DNA from: Theristus sp. LFF4_11
Taxonomy: Eukaryota; Nematoda; Chromadorea; Monhysterida; Xyalidae
Length of the DNA: 64,000 nucleotides
Direction of reading: 5' to 3'
NCBI GenBank assembly: GCA_030248135.1
Contig: JASANC010001904.1
Span: 62,001-126,000 of the forward strand
A program made the position numbers and the translations under genes. The notes beneath the pieces are model-generated. The model did not search any database and had not been told where the DNA came from. It worked only from the letters and a program-made list of their open reading frames with translations. Below are positions 12,294-24,300 of the stretch, piece after piece. Position 1 is the stretch's first letter; the number at the start of each line of letters is the position of its first letter.

Positions 12294-15200
12294 ATACGTT
12301 CTTGAGAGAGCTGCGAACCCGCCTTGTCGTTCACCTCAGCCGAATCAGTTCTGCCAACAACTCCAATCACGCACAGCGCTCAAAGTGGCATAACCATCAT
12401 TGGTTTTGTGCCTTTTTGGAGTTTCTATCTGCAAATCTCTTTTTGGATATTTTTGTCTTGCATGTGAAGGAATCGTAAAAATTTGTCTTTTTGCAGTTTC
12501 AACTTGTTGTGCTGATTCACTACCCGCAGGTGCGCGAGCAACGGTTTCGAAAAACAGAATCAAAGGCATTGGAGAAAACAGCGTGGTAAGTGAGTTCACC
12601 ACTTTGTGACACGTCGACCGGCGATTTCGCAAGCAAATGTAATGGGTGAAGTTTATAAAGGAAACACTCATGTTTAATGCAGTAAGATTATCCACCGCAC
12701 GCAGTTCGACACGATTTATCTTATACACAGGATCACAAATTTAAAAAAAAAATTTATTCTGTGGTGACATAAATTTTTTTTACATTTGCGTTATTTTAAA
12801 AAAATGCCTAAGAAATCACAGAACGAAACGTCCGGAGAAGGAGTAATGCCTCCGGCCGCAAGATTCAGCGAAGCCACGAATAAAGAAAACAAGTACGACA
12901 TGAAAATTGAAGTTTTAATAAATTAAAAAATACAGTATTTTCAAAACACGACAGTTAAGCATGCGAAGAAGTTCAAGTTTGTCTGTGATCTTTTCATTTT
13001 TTTAAATTCATCGTGTGGTGCTCCATCCCTCTGCTATTCACTCCTTAGGTTACTGTGATAAAAATTTACATGTTTACTGTGAATGTGATGGTGTTTTTCA
13101 ATAAAATGCCATGCAAATTGATTGACTGTATCGCGTGTACAAGACATAAAAATAGAACATCGTGCTTCAGTCACCAAGCTTCAAAGCAGCAGTAACATGG
13201 TGTCGATTGTTTGCAAATTTCTTGCAGAGCTTTGAAAATTTCATGAAATTGGAAATCTACTATTTTTTGCTACAATATTTGTACAACATACTACCCAAAA
13301 ACAAAAATAATGCGAAATTTTTTCTTCACAAACACCCGCGCCGGTGATATTCTGTCTCTCCCGGTGATATTCAGCGGTGCTCTCTGCTCTCTTTAGCAAT
13401 TTCTGAGTTTGAACAGCAAACGACCACAGAATATACGGGGAGTGGTTCTGGAACTCGGCTATGTGTGATTTTCTTTGCGCTCACCACACAACTGCAGTTA
13501 TAACGTGGCGCTATATTATTATATCAGCCGTTATTATTCAACTTGCGATGTGTTTCCACAGCGAGTTTACGCGCGTCCACAGTGCAACGTGTGGAAGCCG
13601 CTTCAGTTGCCCCATTGCGCTTGCGATTTCATCCCCTGACGCTCGCACGGCTAACATTACATGTAACGTTACGTTGTCCGCACGTTTTTGAAAATTTTCT
13701 TTTACCTTGCGCTCGGAACTTACGCGCACGCACACATATTACTCCACACCGAAACAAAGTGCACACATTATTTTCTGCGTGTTTCGAAACATAAGTCGAG
13801 GCTGCTGAAAAACCTCGCTTTCATAATATCATAACCACTGGAAGCAGACTGTTGCTGGCTGAACTGGAAAACGAAAATCTGCTGCATTCTACATTGAAGT
13901 TGTCTCTTTCGCTAGAAGAAAAAAGCGTCCTACAAACACATTCGAAGCTCAAAACGTGCATTTTAAAACTTGTGTATATGCTTACAAGACGATTCAACAT
14001 CTAAATGAACGGTGCACACAACATAACACGGGGCTTGTTTTCAGGGTCTATTGGGCATACACGAGACACACAAAACACATCTGGGTATCGGTTTTTTCAG
14101 CCCACAGGCAGATATTTTTTCAGCATTTCTGGTTTCAAATTCAAATTGCATTCAGTTGGTTGGTCACTCCAGCTGCGTGCGCAACACCACGTTGCTTTGT
14201 CACTATTGGTTCGGAGCTCGCAGTAACAAAACGGCAACAACGAACGAAACACTCACACGTCATCAACATAAGATATACGCGAAAGGCGAAACAGCACGTC
14301 GTTTAGCCAAAAACACTCGTTGCAGTGGTGTACAAGACACGACGACAACTACTTTACAATTGCTGTTTAGCAACCCATCTTATAGACTTTTTTCGTTCCA
14401 AAGTGAGAAGGTGTCCATGGTGTTTTTGGTGGTTCGAAAAGTCGAAAGCGACACGAACAACGACGACACACGACGAAACGCGCGTTTCTTCGGCTCGTTT
14501 GCTGACGTGTGACTTTATCAGCAGCTGAAACGTCCGACACATTTCCACACGCTATTTACAGCGTAATTGTCTCTATCCTGTCTTGCGCTTTTCAACAGTA
14601 TTACACTTCAAAAACACCGGGCACATATTCGTGTGCGGTCAAACGTTTCTTCGACAATTGCGCATAATATTCCATTATTGCGAACGTAGCGTTTATTTTG
14701 CTGGATTTCTTTTGCAACACGCAGCGCCCAGTGCGAACACGAAACAAACAACAACAACAACAACAATATAACTGAGACCACCCGATATTTTAAAGGAGCC
14801 AAACTTCGGAATTGCACGGAAGACCTCACTTATCGGAGTCGATTGAAAGATATACCGGCTTTTTGCACCGCATATTGGTGAAAGAGCCGTTATATGCGGT
14901 TACAAAGACGATTTTATTGATTTTAAGATGACACAACATCAAGATGCACTCAGCAGCAACGCTACACCGCGGTTGGTGGCCGTTGTGAAATGGACACGTC
15001 ACACGTTTTTTTGAGTGACTAATTTCCTGTGTCAACATCGATAGATTTGAGAGCGTTTCAAGCAGAGAGAACCCGGTTCGTCATTTCGTTCAGTCGTCGA
15101 CTGTTCATCCACGCGACCCTCTCCTGATTCTCCCATTCCACCATTCTTCCCTTCGACTTTTGGCGACTCGACGACAAACACACAGGCTAAGCGTTGGTCC

Positions 15201-15903
15201 TTGGAGGTACGTATGTTCCTTGAATAGGTATTTTTTAGATCAAACGCTTGAGCATAACAAAGTTTAAAAACCATTTAATTGACATTTAAAAATTTTCGCT
15301 CGTCCATAAAACGGCAGTGCCACGTGTTTTAATATAACACTTTTGATGAAGAAAAGTTCACGAAAAGATTACTCGAAATGCGCACGTTGCACGCTGTAAA
15401 AACGTGTAATCTGGTTTGGAGAAGCAAAAAAACTGAGCCATTTGTGCAAAGACAACACCATAAGTCTGGCACACCCGAATGCATATAGCCTCAGAAAAAG
15501 TGCATCAACCTGCTGTTTTCGATTTTTGTGAATTCCACTTCACGTTGAGTGTGCAATACGAGTTTTTTTTCGCCAGAACATTCGCGTCGAAAAAATTGAT
15601 TTTACAAACTGCCGACTATTTCAAAATTGTTACACTTTTTTGTGGTTTGATTGTGATGCGCACTTGAAACGATATTCACAGTTTCTTTTCATTCCGTTTC
15701 AGGAACATTGAAACCATCAGACACACAGCAAGCGGTCTTTGGTGCGGTCGAGCGTGTGCGCGGGTCGCACCAGCGATCGGTTGGCGAAATTGCAAGCGCA
15801 CTGTGAAAAACAATAACAGCCGTTGAATAATTATTTATCGACTTTTCTCATCAACCGTGACTGAAGTTCGACAACCGTAGAATCTCCACACAAGGCGAAA
15901 AAA

Positions 15904-18474
15904 ATGCAGAACGGTGCCGTGTCGGTGACGGTGCCGAACACGATGCGGCCGGCGCTGAAGCAGCAGGCCAGCGGATGTGCGTTTGCTCGTACCGGGGGTT
16001 TAATCGAGTGTGTCGCACCAAAATGACGTCATTTGTTCTAAAAAACATTCGTTTGCCATGACTTACAGACGCCAGATTGATTTCAGCTTGGTTCACCTTT
16101 CACGGATTGAATCAGACCCGCTGTTTGCTGTGCATGACAGGCATTATGCTTTTATGTACATGACGTCAGTTCAGTCCGACACATTCGAATATATAGGCTA
16201 TACAAACAAAAATCAATGAGTGTTATTGGGCAATCAAACGTGCAAAACATGAAATGTTTGTATGCAATGTATGTAACCGACGCATGGTGACAATTTTTGC
16301 ATCTTTTTAAAGGGAAGTCAACCGTGAGAGAGCGTAACGGATTTTGGAGGTCGCTATTGCATGCTGAAATCTTGTTTTTTTGCGTCAGCTTGCTTTGACA
16401 ATAATAAGTTCAGTGAGATTCACAGGCTTTCAGACAAGCACATTCACCTTTTGAAAATTGCACAGTATTTTTTACGATAGTACCGTCGTTATCCGCTCCC
16501 CTCATACATAACAATTTTACGTTTATTGTTACGTTTCTTGTTGCGATGTTTTCGTACTTTCATTATATGCTTCGAGAAAAAAAACGTTTTATTTGTTTTA
16601 TAACTACAAATGCCTCATGCAAACACGCTTTTGAAAAGCAAAATCAGCAGTTTCACAACCTTATCTGAAGTTCCAATAAGATTCCGAGCTTTCTAAAAAA
16701 GGTCATAAATTCGCTTGTTTCTTGCGAACTGCTGCTGTTGACGCAATTCACTCTCTGCAGAAACAGCGACAAAATCAAGTGAGACTTTTTATTTTGTCTG
16801 CAAAAAACCGTTTGTCCAAAAAGTCAAAAGAAAAAAGGAGACATGTTTCTGCGTTCATTATTACGGCTTCACATAACATCATGTATTGTGCATCCCACAA
16901 CATGTCAAAGCTATAATTTTGAAAAAATTCACAATTCTCTGAAAATTACTAAAATTCAAATGGTAGTCATTATCTGGAAGAAAGTGCATTCTGTTATGGG
17001 ATAGCAGTGTGTCTGGTCTAGTGTACCGTGCCACATTCATACCATACAGAAGGTCATGTACCGGTTATGCTCGATTCACATGAATTCTGACATTCAGTCA
17101 CATTTCAACTGCTTTTCTGAACGTGTCTCCCATTTCAGATGGCATGTCGTTAGCAGTGCCGACGCGTGACCGTGTCGACTACTCGGTGAGCAAGGGTGGC
17201 CTGCGCATGTGGGCGGTCGTCATCATCTTCATCGTCCTCTGCAGCAGTCTCTACTCGGTGCTCTCGACCATCGATTCAGCCGACCATTCTTCCGGTATGG
17301 TGATATACAGTGGCGGCCAAAAGTTTGGAAACCCCTGCGTGCGCATTTTTGCGTCATTACTATGTACATAAGCAAATATTTTTGATTTTTGGAACAAGTA
17401 ACTGTTGTGTTTATAAATACAAAGCTCGAATGTGTTATGGAGAAACGCACAATAAAAGCACGCATATACCACCACACACACACACGCGCGCATGGGGGTT
17501 TCCAAACTTTTGGCCGCCACTGTACGTTGTGGGACATGGACACAGGGTGGTGCGACTGGCCACGACTTCATGTGCCATCCTGTGTGCTTGCATTGTAACA
17601 GTACATGAATATGAATGCTTGATATTTGATTGTTTGATATTTTTTTTGCATTTCGCTTTAATCCGCTTCACTTTCGTTTTCATCAAACCCAATGCGTGTG
17701 CTTTGTCGCTTGCGTTGCCATCCTATCGAAATTCACTTCTGCTATTGTTTTCGTTTCTTTCTTCCGCAAAAACATATGTTGAATGCTTTGCTGTTGCGCA
17801 CTGTAAGATTTTTAACAGCGTTCACACCAGAGCTGCTTGTGGAAACAAGAGATTACTGGCCGGGTTGCTTTTCTCCTCGCAGACGTCAGTGAGTTCGACG
17901 ACGACGTGGAGGAGGATGACGACGACGACCAAAACACGCTAACCACCGGCAAACACACGACCGTCGCACAGACACCGACGCGTACTAAAGACAACCGACC
18001 AACCGGTGCGGCCGCAAAAGGTGCTCGCAACGATAATAGCAAAATAAAAGATAATAGCACTTTCAAATTTGCATCGATAATGTGGGTTTTATATTGAAAT
18101 ATACGCTAAATTCGTTCTGTTTTTCACCTTTGCACTCTGCTGTTTTTGTTTTCTGTGCTTTTTCTGCACTTCTGTTTGCCCTTTTGATGCCCCCCTCTCA
18201 CAATTTTACCGGCCACGACTGGAAAACGTTGTTTGAAAAAAAACTGTTGTAAAATTTTTTCGTTTCCAAAAGTTTTCGTTCTGAGAATTTTCTTATTTTT
18301 CTGCAGGTGCTGCCAGACGCAAACCAGCGGCCGACCACGACGACGACGACGATGACGACCACGGCAAAAAGGGGCGCATATTCGAGTCGAAAATGCTAGA
18401 GGAGCTTGCCGAAAAGGCGCAAGCAAAAGCACGCAAAGCCAAAGGACACCCGGCAAAAGTTGTCGATGACGACG

Positions 18475-18505
<31 letters not shown>

Positions 18506-21319
18506 TGACGATGAGGAGATTGCAAAACCAAAAGCACGGGTTGGTTTCAATATTTTGTTGATCCACTATTTTGTTGCCGTTTCCCACCCAATCTCACCCA
18601 TCGTGCACGGACATGTGTGTGCCTCATGTCAGTACTGTTTGCTATTAAATCCTTTCCGGTTGGGTTTATGTGGAGTTCAAAAATCGAAAAAAGCGTTGCG
18701 TGTTAAAACAGCACCCAAAAGTTGATTTCACTCTACCCAGCGATCTAGAATAGATCAGCACACTGTAGAATAGCCCCTACAGCTTAGATAGATAGACCAA
18801 CCCTTTATTCAGTTGCGCAATCATTTGAAACACTCCTCGCACTTTTTCGTTGTTTTTGATTTACGAAACCTTCGCATTCAAACAAACGATTCCAATTGAA
18901 GCGACCAAAGATCTCCGACGTGACCGATGTTGAAGACGACGACGATGACGAAGAGGATGACGATGAAGATGATGAAGCAGAACAGTTGACAAGAACTAGG
19001 TCGCGAGCAAAGGTGTGCATAATGTAGAAAACGTTGATCAACTACAATTTGAGTATCATATCATTTGAGAATGCACTCACACTTGAGAATATAATTTTTT
19101 TTTTGTCTCTGTTCGTTGCCTGCGTTTATATTTGTTGCATCCGTTTTTATTTAGTTCACTAGACCAAGAAAGAAGACACTCAAGAAGCTAGTCGAAGACG
19201 CAGACGACGATGACGATGAAGACAAAGCAGTCGAAGATGATGACGACGATGATGATGAAGACAAAACAGTCGAAGATGATGATGATGACGATGATGATAT
19301 CGATGAAGCTGCAGATGAAAATGATGATGACGACGACGATGAAGACAGTGGTCTCAACGGAGACAACGACGTATCAGTGGAAGATGAAGACGAAACGGAC
19401 ATATCAGACGACGATGAGGATGATGAGGACATTGCCGATGATGGAACTGAAGATGACGACGACGACGACGGAACGTTGGAAGCTGAAGATGAGGATGAGG
19501 ATGATACAGAGGATGATGATGAACTAAAGCTACTGCGACGTTTGAAGGTTGCGCATTTTTGGCGACCCTTATAATTTTTGTTATTCAATATTATTTGGTG
19601 TGGATCTTTATGTTTGCTCGTTAAAAATGTGCAAGCGTTTATTTTATCGCATATGTCAAAGTTGTTGTCCGTCAAGTCATTCTGCACACATATGTATTGT
19701 TTTCTGTCCAGTCGCATTTGCCGTTCAATTAAATTTCAGCACGCCAAGCGACGTCTTCAGGAGAAAGAGGATGACGATGATGAGGATGATGACGAGGATG
19801 ATGATGAATCAGAAGAAAAACCGAAAAAACGAGCTGGGAGACGTCAGCCGGTCGTCATTCGTGTGCACCGTGGCAGGGCAGCTAAAGAGGAAGAGCCACG
19901 ATTAAAGCCGCGTCGTCGACTTGAAAAAATTCTTGACAATGACGACGATGACGAAGATGAAGATGATGAGGATGAGGATGATGACGAAGACGACGAGGAA
20001 GACGAGGATGAGGATGATGATGATGAAGACGATGATGATGAGGATGACGAAGACGATGACGATGATGAAGCGTATGACGACGACGACGATGATGATGATG
20101 ATGATGATGATGATGACGATGAGGATGAGGATGACGAGAATGATGATGATGAAGATGAGAGCGATGAACTAGTTGCTCGCTCGAAAGGACGCTTTTCGCC
20201 GGTATATGATTTAGTTTCTGCAACAATTGACTATCTGTGTGGTAGAATGAGCAGCAGCATTTGTCTGCACGTTTGTCTTTGTCCCACATGCTCTATTTAA
20301 GTGCAGTGAGTGCTACTTTGTTTTTAGTCCGACCGCCAAGTTTCCGCGAAGTTTTGGCGAGCTCCCGAGTCAGCACGGCGTGAGGTGGTTATAATGTTTA
20401 GTTGTTTAGTTAATGTTGGTTGTTGTGTCCTGTTTTTGCACTTGAATTTTTATAGTTACTGTCATTTTAGTCATTTAGTCATTTATTCAGCAGCATATCT
20501 GTCAAAATAGCTCAAGTGTGTCATAGAAACCCTGTCGAAACTGTTACGTCTGAAGAAATTTTTTTACAGAGGCAGAAGACAAAGCCGGAGTCCATTAAAA
20601 TCATCCGACACAAAGCAGCTGAAAAAGCGAAACCTTCACGGCGCGCTGCGGCGCTGGCGCAGGTATGAGAACTGACTGTTATGTTCTAGTGTTTTATCGC
20701 CATAGAAGACAGAGATGCAGACATCAAATGCACTGCATTTTGCAGTGATCACTTGCTGGTCATGCCAGTAAAAGGAAAAATACAAGTATTTTTCTTTGCA
20801 AAGGATGACGATGATGATGACGACGATGATGATGATGATGACGACGATGATGACGACGACGACGATGATGATGATGATGATGATGTTTCTGCAAATGACG
20901 ATGATGATGACGACGACGATGACGACGATGATGATGACGATGACGACGATGATGACGATGATGATGCAGTGCCAGCAAGACGATCAAGAGCTGAAGCGCG
21001 AGCTGGTGCTTTTTCACTCACATTTTTGTTTTCGCGTTTTTAAAGCTGAAAAAATAATAAACGTGCCAATCAATATGTTTAAAACGTTTTTGGTTCATTC
21101 ACTTTATCAGTAAAAGCACTATTGCTAGTTGGTTTGTTCAATTCACGTTTTCTAACAGGTACTAGCAAAACACCCCGTATGATCCGCGTTACCGTGCCAT
21201 CCAAAGGAAAAGGGACCAAAGAAGGCCACTGTGCAGCTGGTGACCGAAAATGCCAAAGCCAAAAACCAACGGTGAAAACCATCAGGTCGCCGCGAAGAAT
21301 AATAGACGACGACGACGAT

Positions 21320-21350
<31 letters not shown>

Positions 21351-24300
21351 TGAGCAAGGAATTAGCTTTTTGCAAATTAGGTCAAGCTTTTCAAAACTCT
21401 TGGCAAACAAGCGAATGTCAAGCTTTCTTTGCAGGAAGATGATGACGATGATGATGACGAAGCTGTTGATGATGATGACGATGATGACGACGACGAAGTA
21501 TGCGTCATTGTGAACGTTGTTTAAAGAGTGTACTTTCCTCATTTAAAGTCGATTGAGCAGCACCAGCGATTGACGTTTTTTTGTTGCTGCTCCTTTTTTG
21601 TTACTGCAAAGCTGTTACTCTTGTTGTTAAGGACGATGACGATGACGATGATGAAGAGTCCGGAGATGATGATGATGATGACGATGATGACGACGACGAG
21701 GTGCCTAAGCTCTTTTAGAGACACGGAAAATTAAACTATCTGTCAGAGACAAACGTTTTCCAGGACATGTTTGACGATGACGATGACGACGACGATGATG
21801 ATGATGATGACGATGATGACAATGATGACGATGATGATGACGAAGATTCAGATGAAGCTGATGATGAAGTGCGCAGACCACAGCGTACAATCAAGCACCG
21901 CCTCTCGAGTAAATACCGAAAACGTTTGCTCACGAATCGCGACGACAACAAGATCCGCGACGAGCTCGATGCCGCTGATGAGCTGCTTGTGAAGGTGGGC
22001 AACTCGGCCGACTCAGCAGTGAGTCCTAATGCTCCTAACCTTTGCTTTCTGTCTTTTCGTCTTTTAATGAATCCATCCAAGTAATATAAGAACTATCTAT
22101 ATTTTCCACCTCTTGTTCTGTCACAACAACCAAAGTGTACGTCACTGTCGATTGTTTCCGCACAAAAACGCTCTGCAATTGTAATCAGTGACTAGAATCG
22201 CGTTGATGATTCCGTTCATTGTCCCGTTCTCTTCATTACAAGTCTCTGGTTTCTCCAACTGCAACTTCTGCGGAAATCTGCATGCATACTGTCAAATATT
22301 CGCACTTTCGGCGCACGTAACAAACAACCTATTCTCTCATCAAGAAACCAGTAAACTGCCTGTCGTTTTTTTTGTTACAGCACCAACTCGAGGACGCACT
22401 GGAGGCGTTCGATGAGATCATCGAGAAGCACTCCAAGATGCATCTGACCGCGAGTCCGCGCGCGCTGTTCGGCAAGGCGCAAGTGATGGACGCGATTGCC
22501 GACGAGCGCCAGTCGAACAAAGCGCTCGAAGAGGCGATCGGACTGTATGAACAGGTGCGCCTGGTTTAGTTTGGTTTCTGAAATTCTGCAGGTTTTTTGA
22601 GGCGGCCTTCTGAAAAACTTCTCTGAAGAACACGCCTTTAAAAGAACTGGATGCGTTCAAGCGTTACTTCTGAAGAGCTTTCACCTGTTATAATTTTTAT
22701 TTGCGTCCTCTTCCGACCGTGGTATGACGTCGTTTCTAAAGGTGGTGCTGATACCCCACTCCAACCACCAAGACCGCGTTAGCAAAAGTTTTTATTGTGA
22801 GACGCAACTTCAACTATGGATTTACGGGAAAATCACACAAGCACACCATCTGCACCGTGCGTTGAATGATCACCCCGCAGTTGTAGTGCAACATCAGACT
22901 AAAAAACTCAAAACTCCGTGTATCATAAACGAACGAACTGTGACTTTAGGCGATGTTTCAGTCAGGGCTAACCCAGAAAAGCGTACAGAAAGCCGTCGAG
23001 TAGGGTGCCAATCGAGTTTTCTACATCATCAAGTGCCCATACACCCGTCGGCGAGGCTCGATCCCCCGAACGCATAGACGCAAGAGTCTAACGCGCTACC
23101 ACCAGACCACGAGGGTGACCTCAGCTCTTACAGGTTCTCGAGAACGACGGCACCCCTGATCTGCTGTTCCGCGAGGCCGGCGAGCGATTGATCGAGCGCG
23201 CGCGCTTCCGCGGCTGGATGCAGCGTGCCGTTCGGACTCACCAACGGATGATCGACCGGTTCCCGAACGATCTCGAAGTGCTCAACGAGTACGGCATCAC
23301 GTTCCTGATGATGCAGCGCATGTCCGACGCGAAGCGCATATTCCAAGCGGTCTGCTAAACGGGCAGCCGGCTTTTTTGATTTCTTGTTGTCTTATTTTCT
23401 TCGGTGTTAGTGGGCTTTCGGTTGTTTTTTTTTGTGTTGGATGGATTTTTTTAAATCATTACGAATTACGAAAACTATGAATGGCTTACGTTTGTGAAGC
23501 GCACTTTTTATCGAACAGCTCGTTTTTGTTAAGCACCGAAGTTGGTTTTTTTTCTAAAAAACTTACTACAACAAGTTTAGCATAATTTGTTATTCACATT
23601 TTCCAATTTTCCGTCAATGTAATATGAATACAATACAACATAAATGTCCATGCACGCATGTGTGCCTACGTATTTTCTTCTATTTCACAGGTGCTTTCAC
23701 GGTCGCCGAAGAACGGCTTCGCACTCTGCCACCTTGGATTCATTCTAAAGACTGCCGAGGACAACGTCGACGAAGGGGTTCGACTATTGAAGGCTGGCAT
23801 CAACAGTCGACAGATGGGCACCCAAGACGCGCGATTCTTTTTCCATCTTGGCGACGGACTGGTCAGATTAGGCAAAGCCAGAGAGGTTCGTTCATCTTGT
23901 TTTCCTTTGTTGTTGTTTTGCTGTTATTTTGTTTGCTTAATTGTTTGACTGGAAACAATCTAAACAACACGGAAATTAATGAAACGTATCCCTTTACTCA
24001 ACACACACATACTGACATGCTCATCTGGTGAATACAGTTAGCAAAACTTTTCCGTTCTTCTTTATTCCCTTTCCCTGTATGTCTGTCTTAAATTTTGAAC
24101 CTTTCTGCAGATCTTACACCATAGGTCATGCTTTCTCCTTGCTTTTCGCTGAGTTCGTTTGAGCTTTTTTAGTAATTCCCTTTGGTCAACAGCTTTTTTT
24201 GTACAAACAACCTCTTCTAAAACTATTCGTTGTACATGTATCATGGCAACAAGGCAGCATCCCATATGGCTACATTTTTCCAAGTTGACACGACTCAACA

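Larger units (their letters stand above)
9228..15903. other. Long intergenic stretch without a supported gene
   Basis: About 6.7 kb between the divergent BTB and ASPH start codons. I found no exon with a recognisable domain. The 163-codon frame at 11902-12393 runs through a foldback element and is not convincing. The stretch contains the GACGT array (11030-11495), the foldback at 12115-12293, and CAA-rich simple sequence near 14740-14765. Promoters of both genes should lie here, but I cannot place them. Confidence 0.4.

Noticed and set aside
11902..12393. 163-codon plus-strand open frame with a hydrophobic N-terminus
   Set aside because: Much of it is encoded by a foldback element (12115-12293). 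It has no domain and no splice partners, so I treat it as a chance frame.
23042..23118. A functional tRNA gene on the minus strand
   Set aside because: A- and B-box-like motifs are present, but the anticodon loop is not seven bases, the two copies differ in the anticodon arm, and both continue into a shared non-tRNA body. SINE is the better call.
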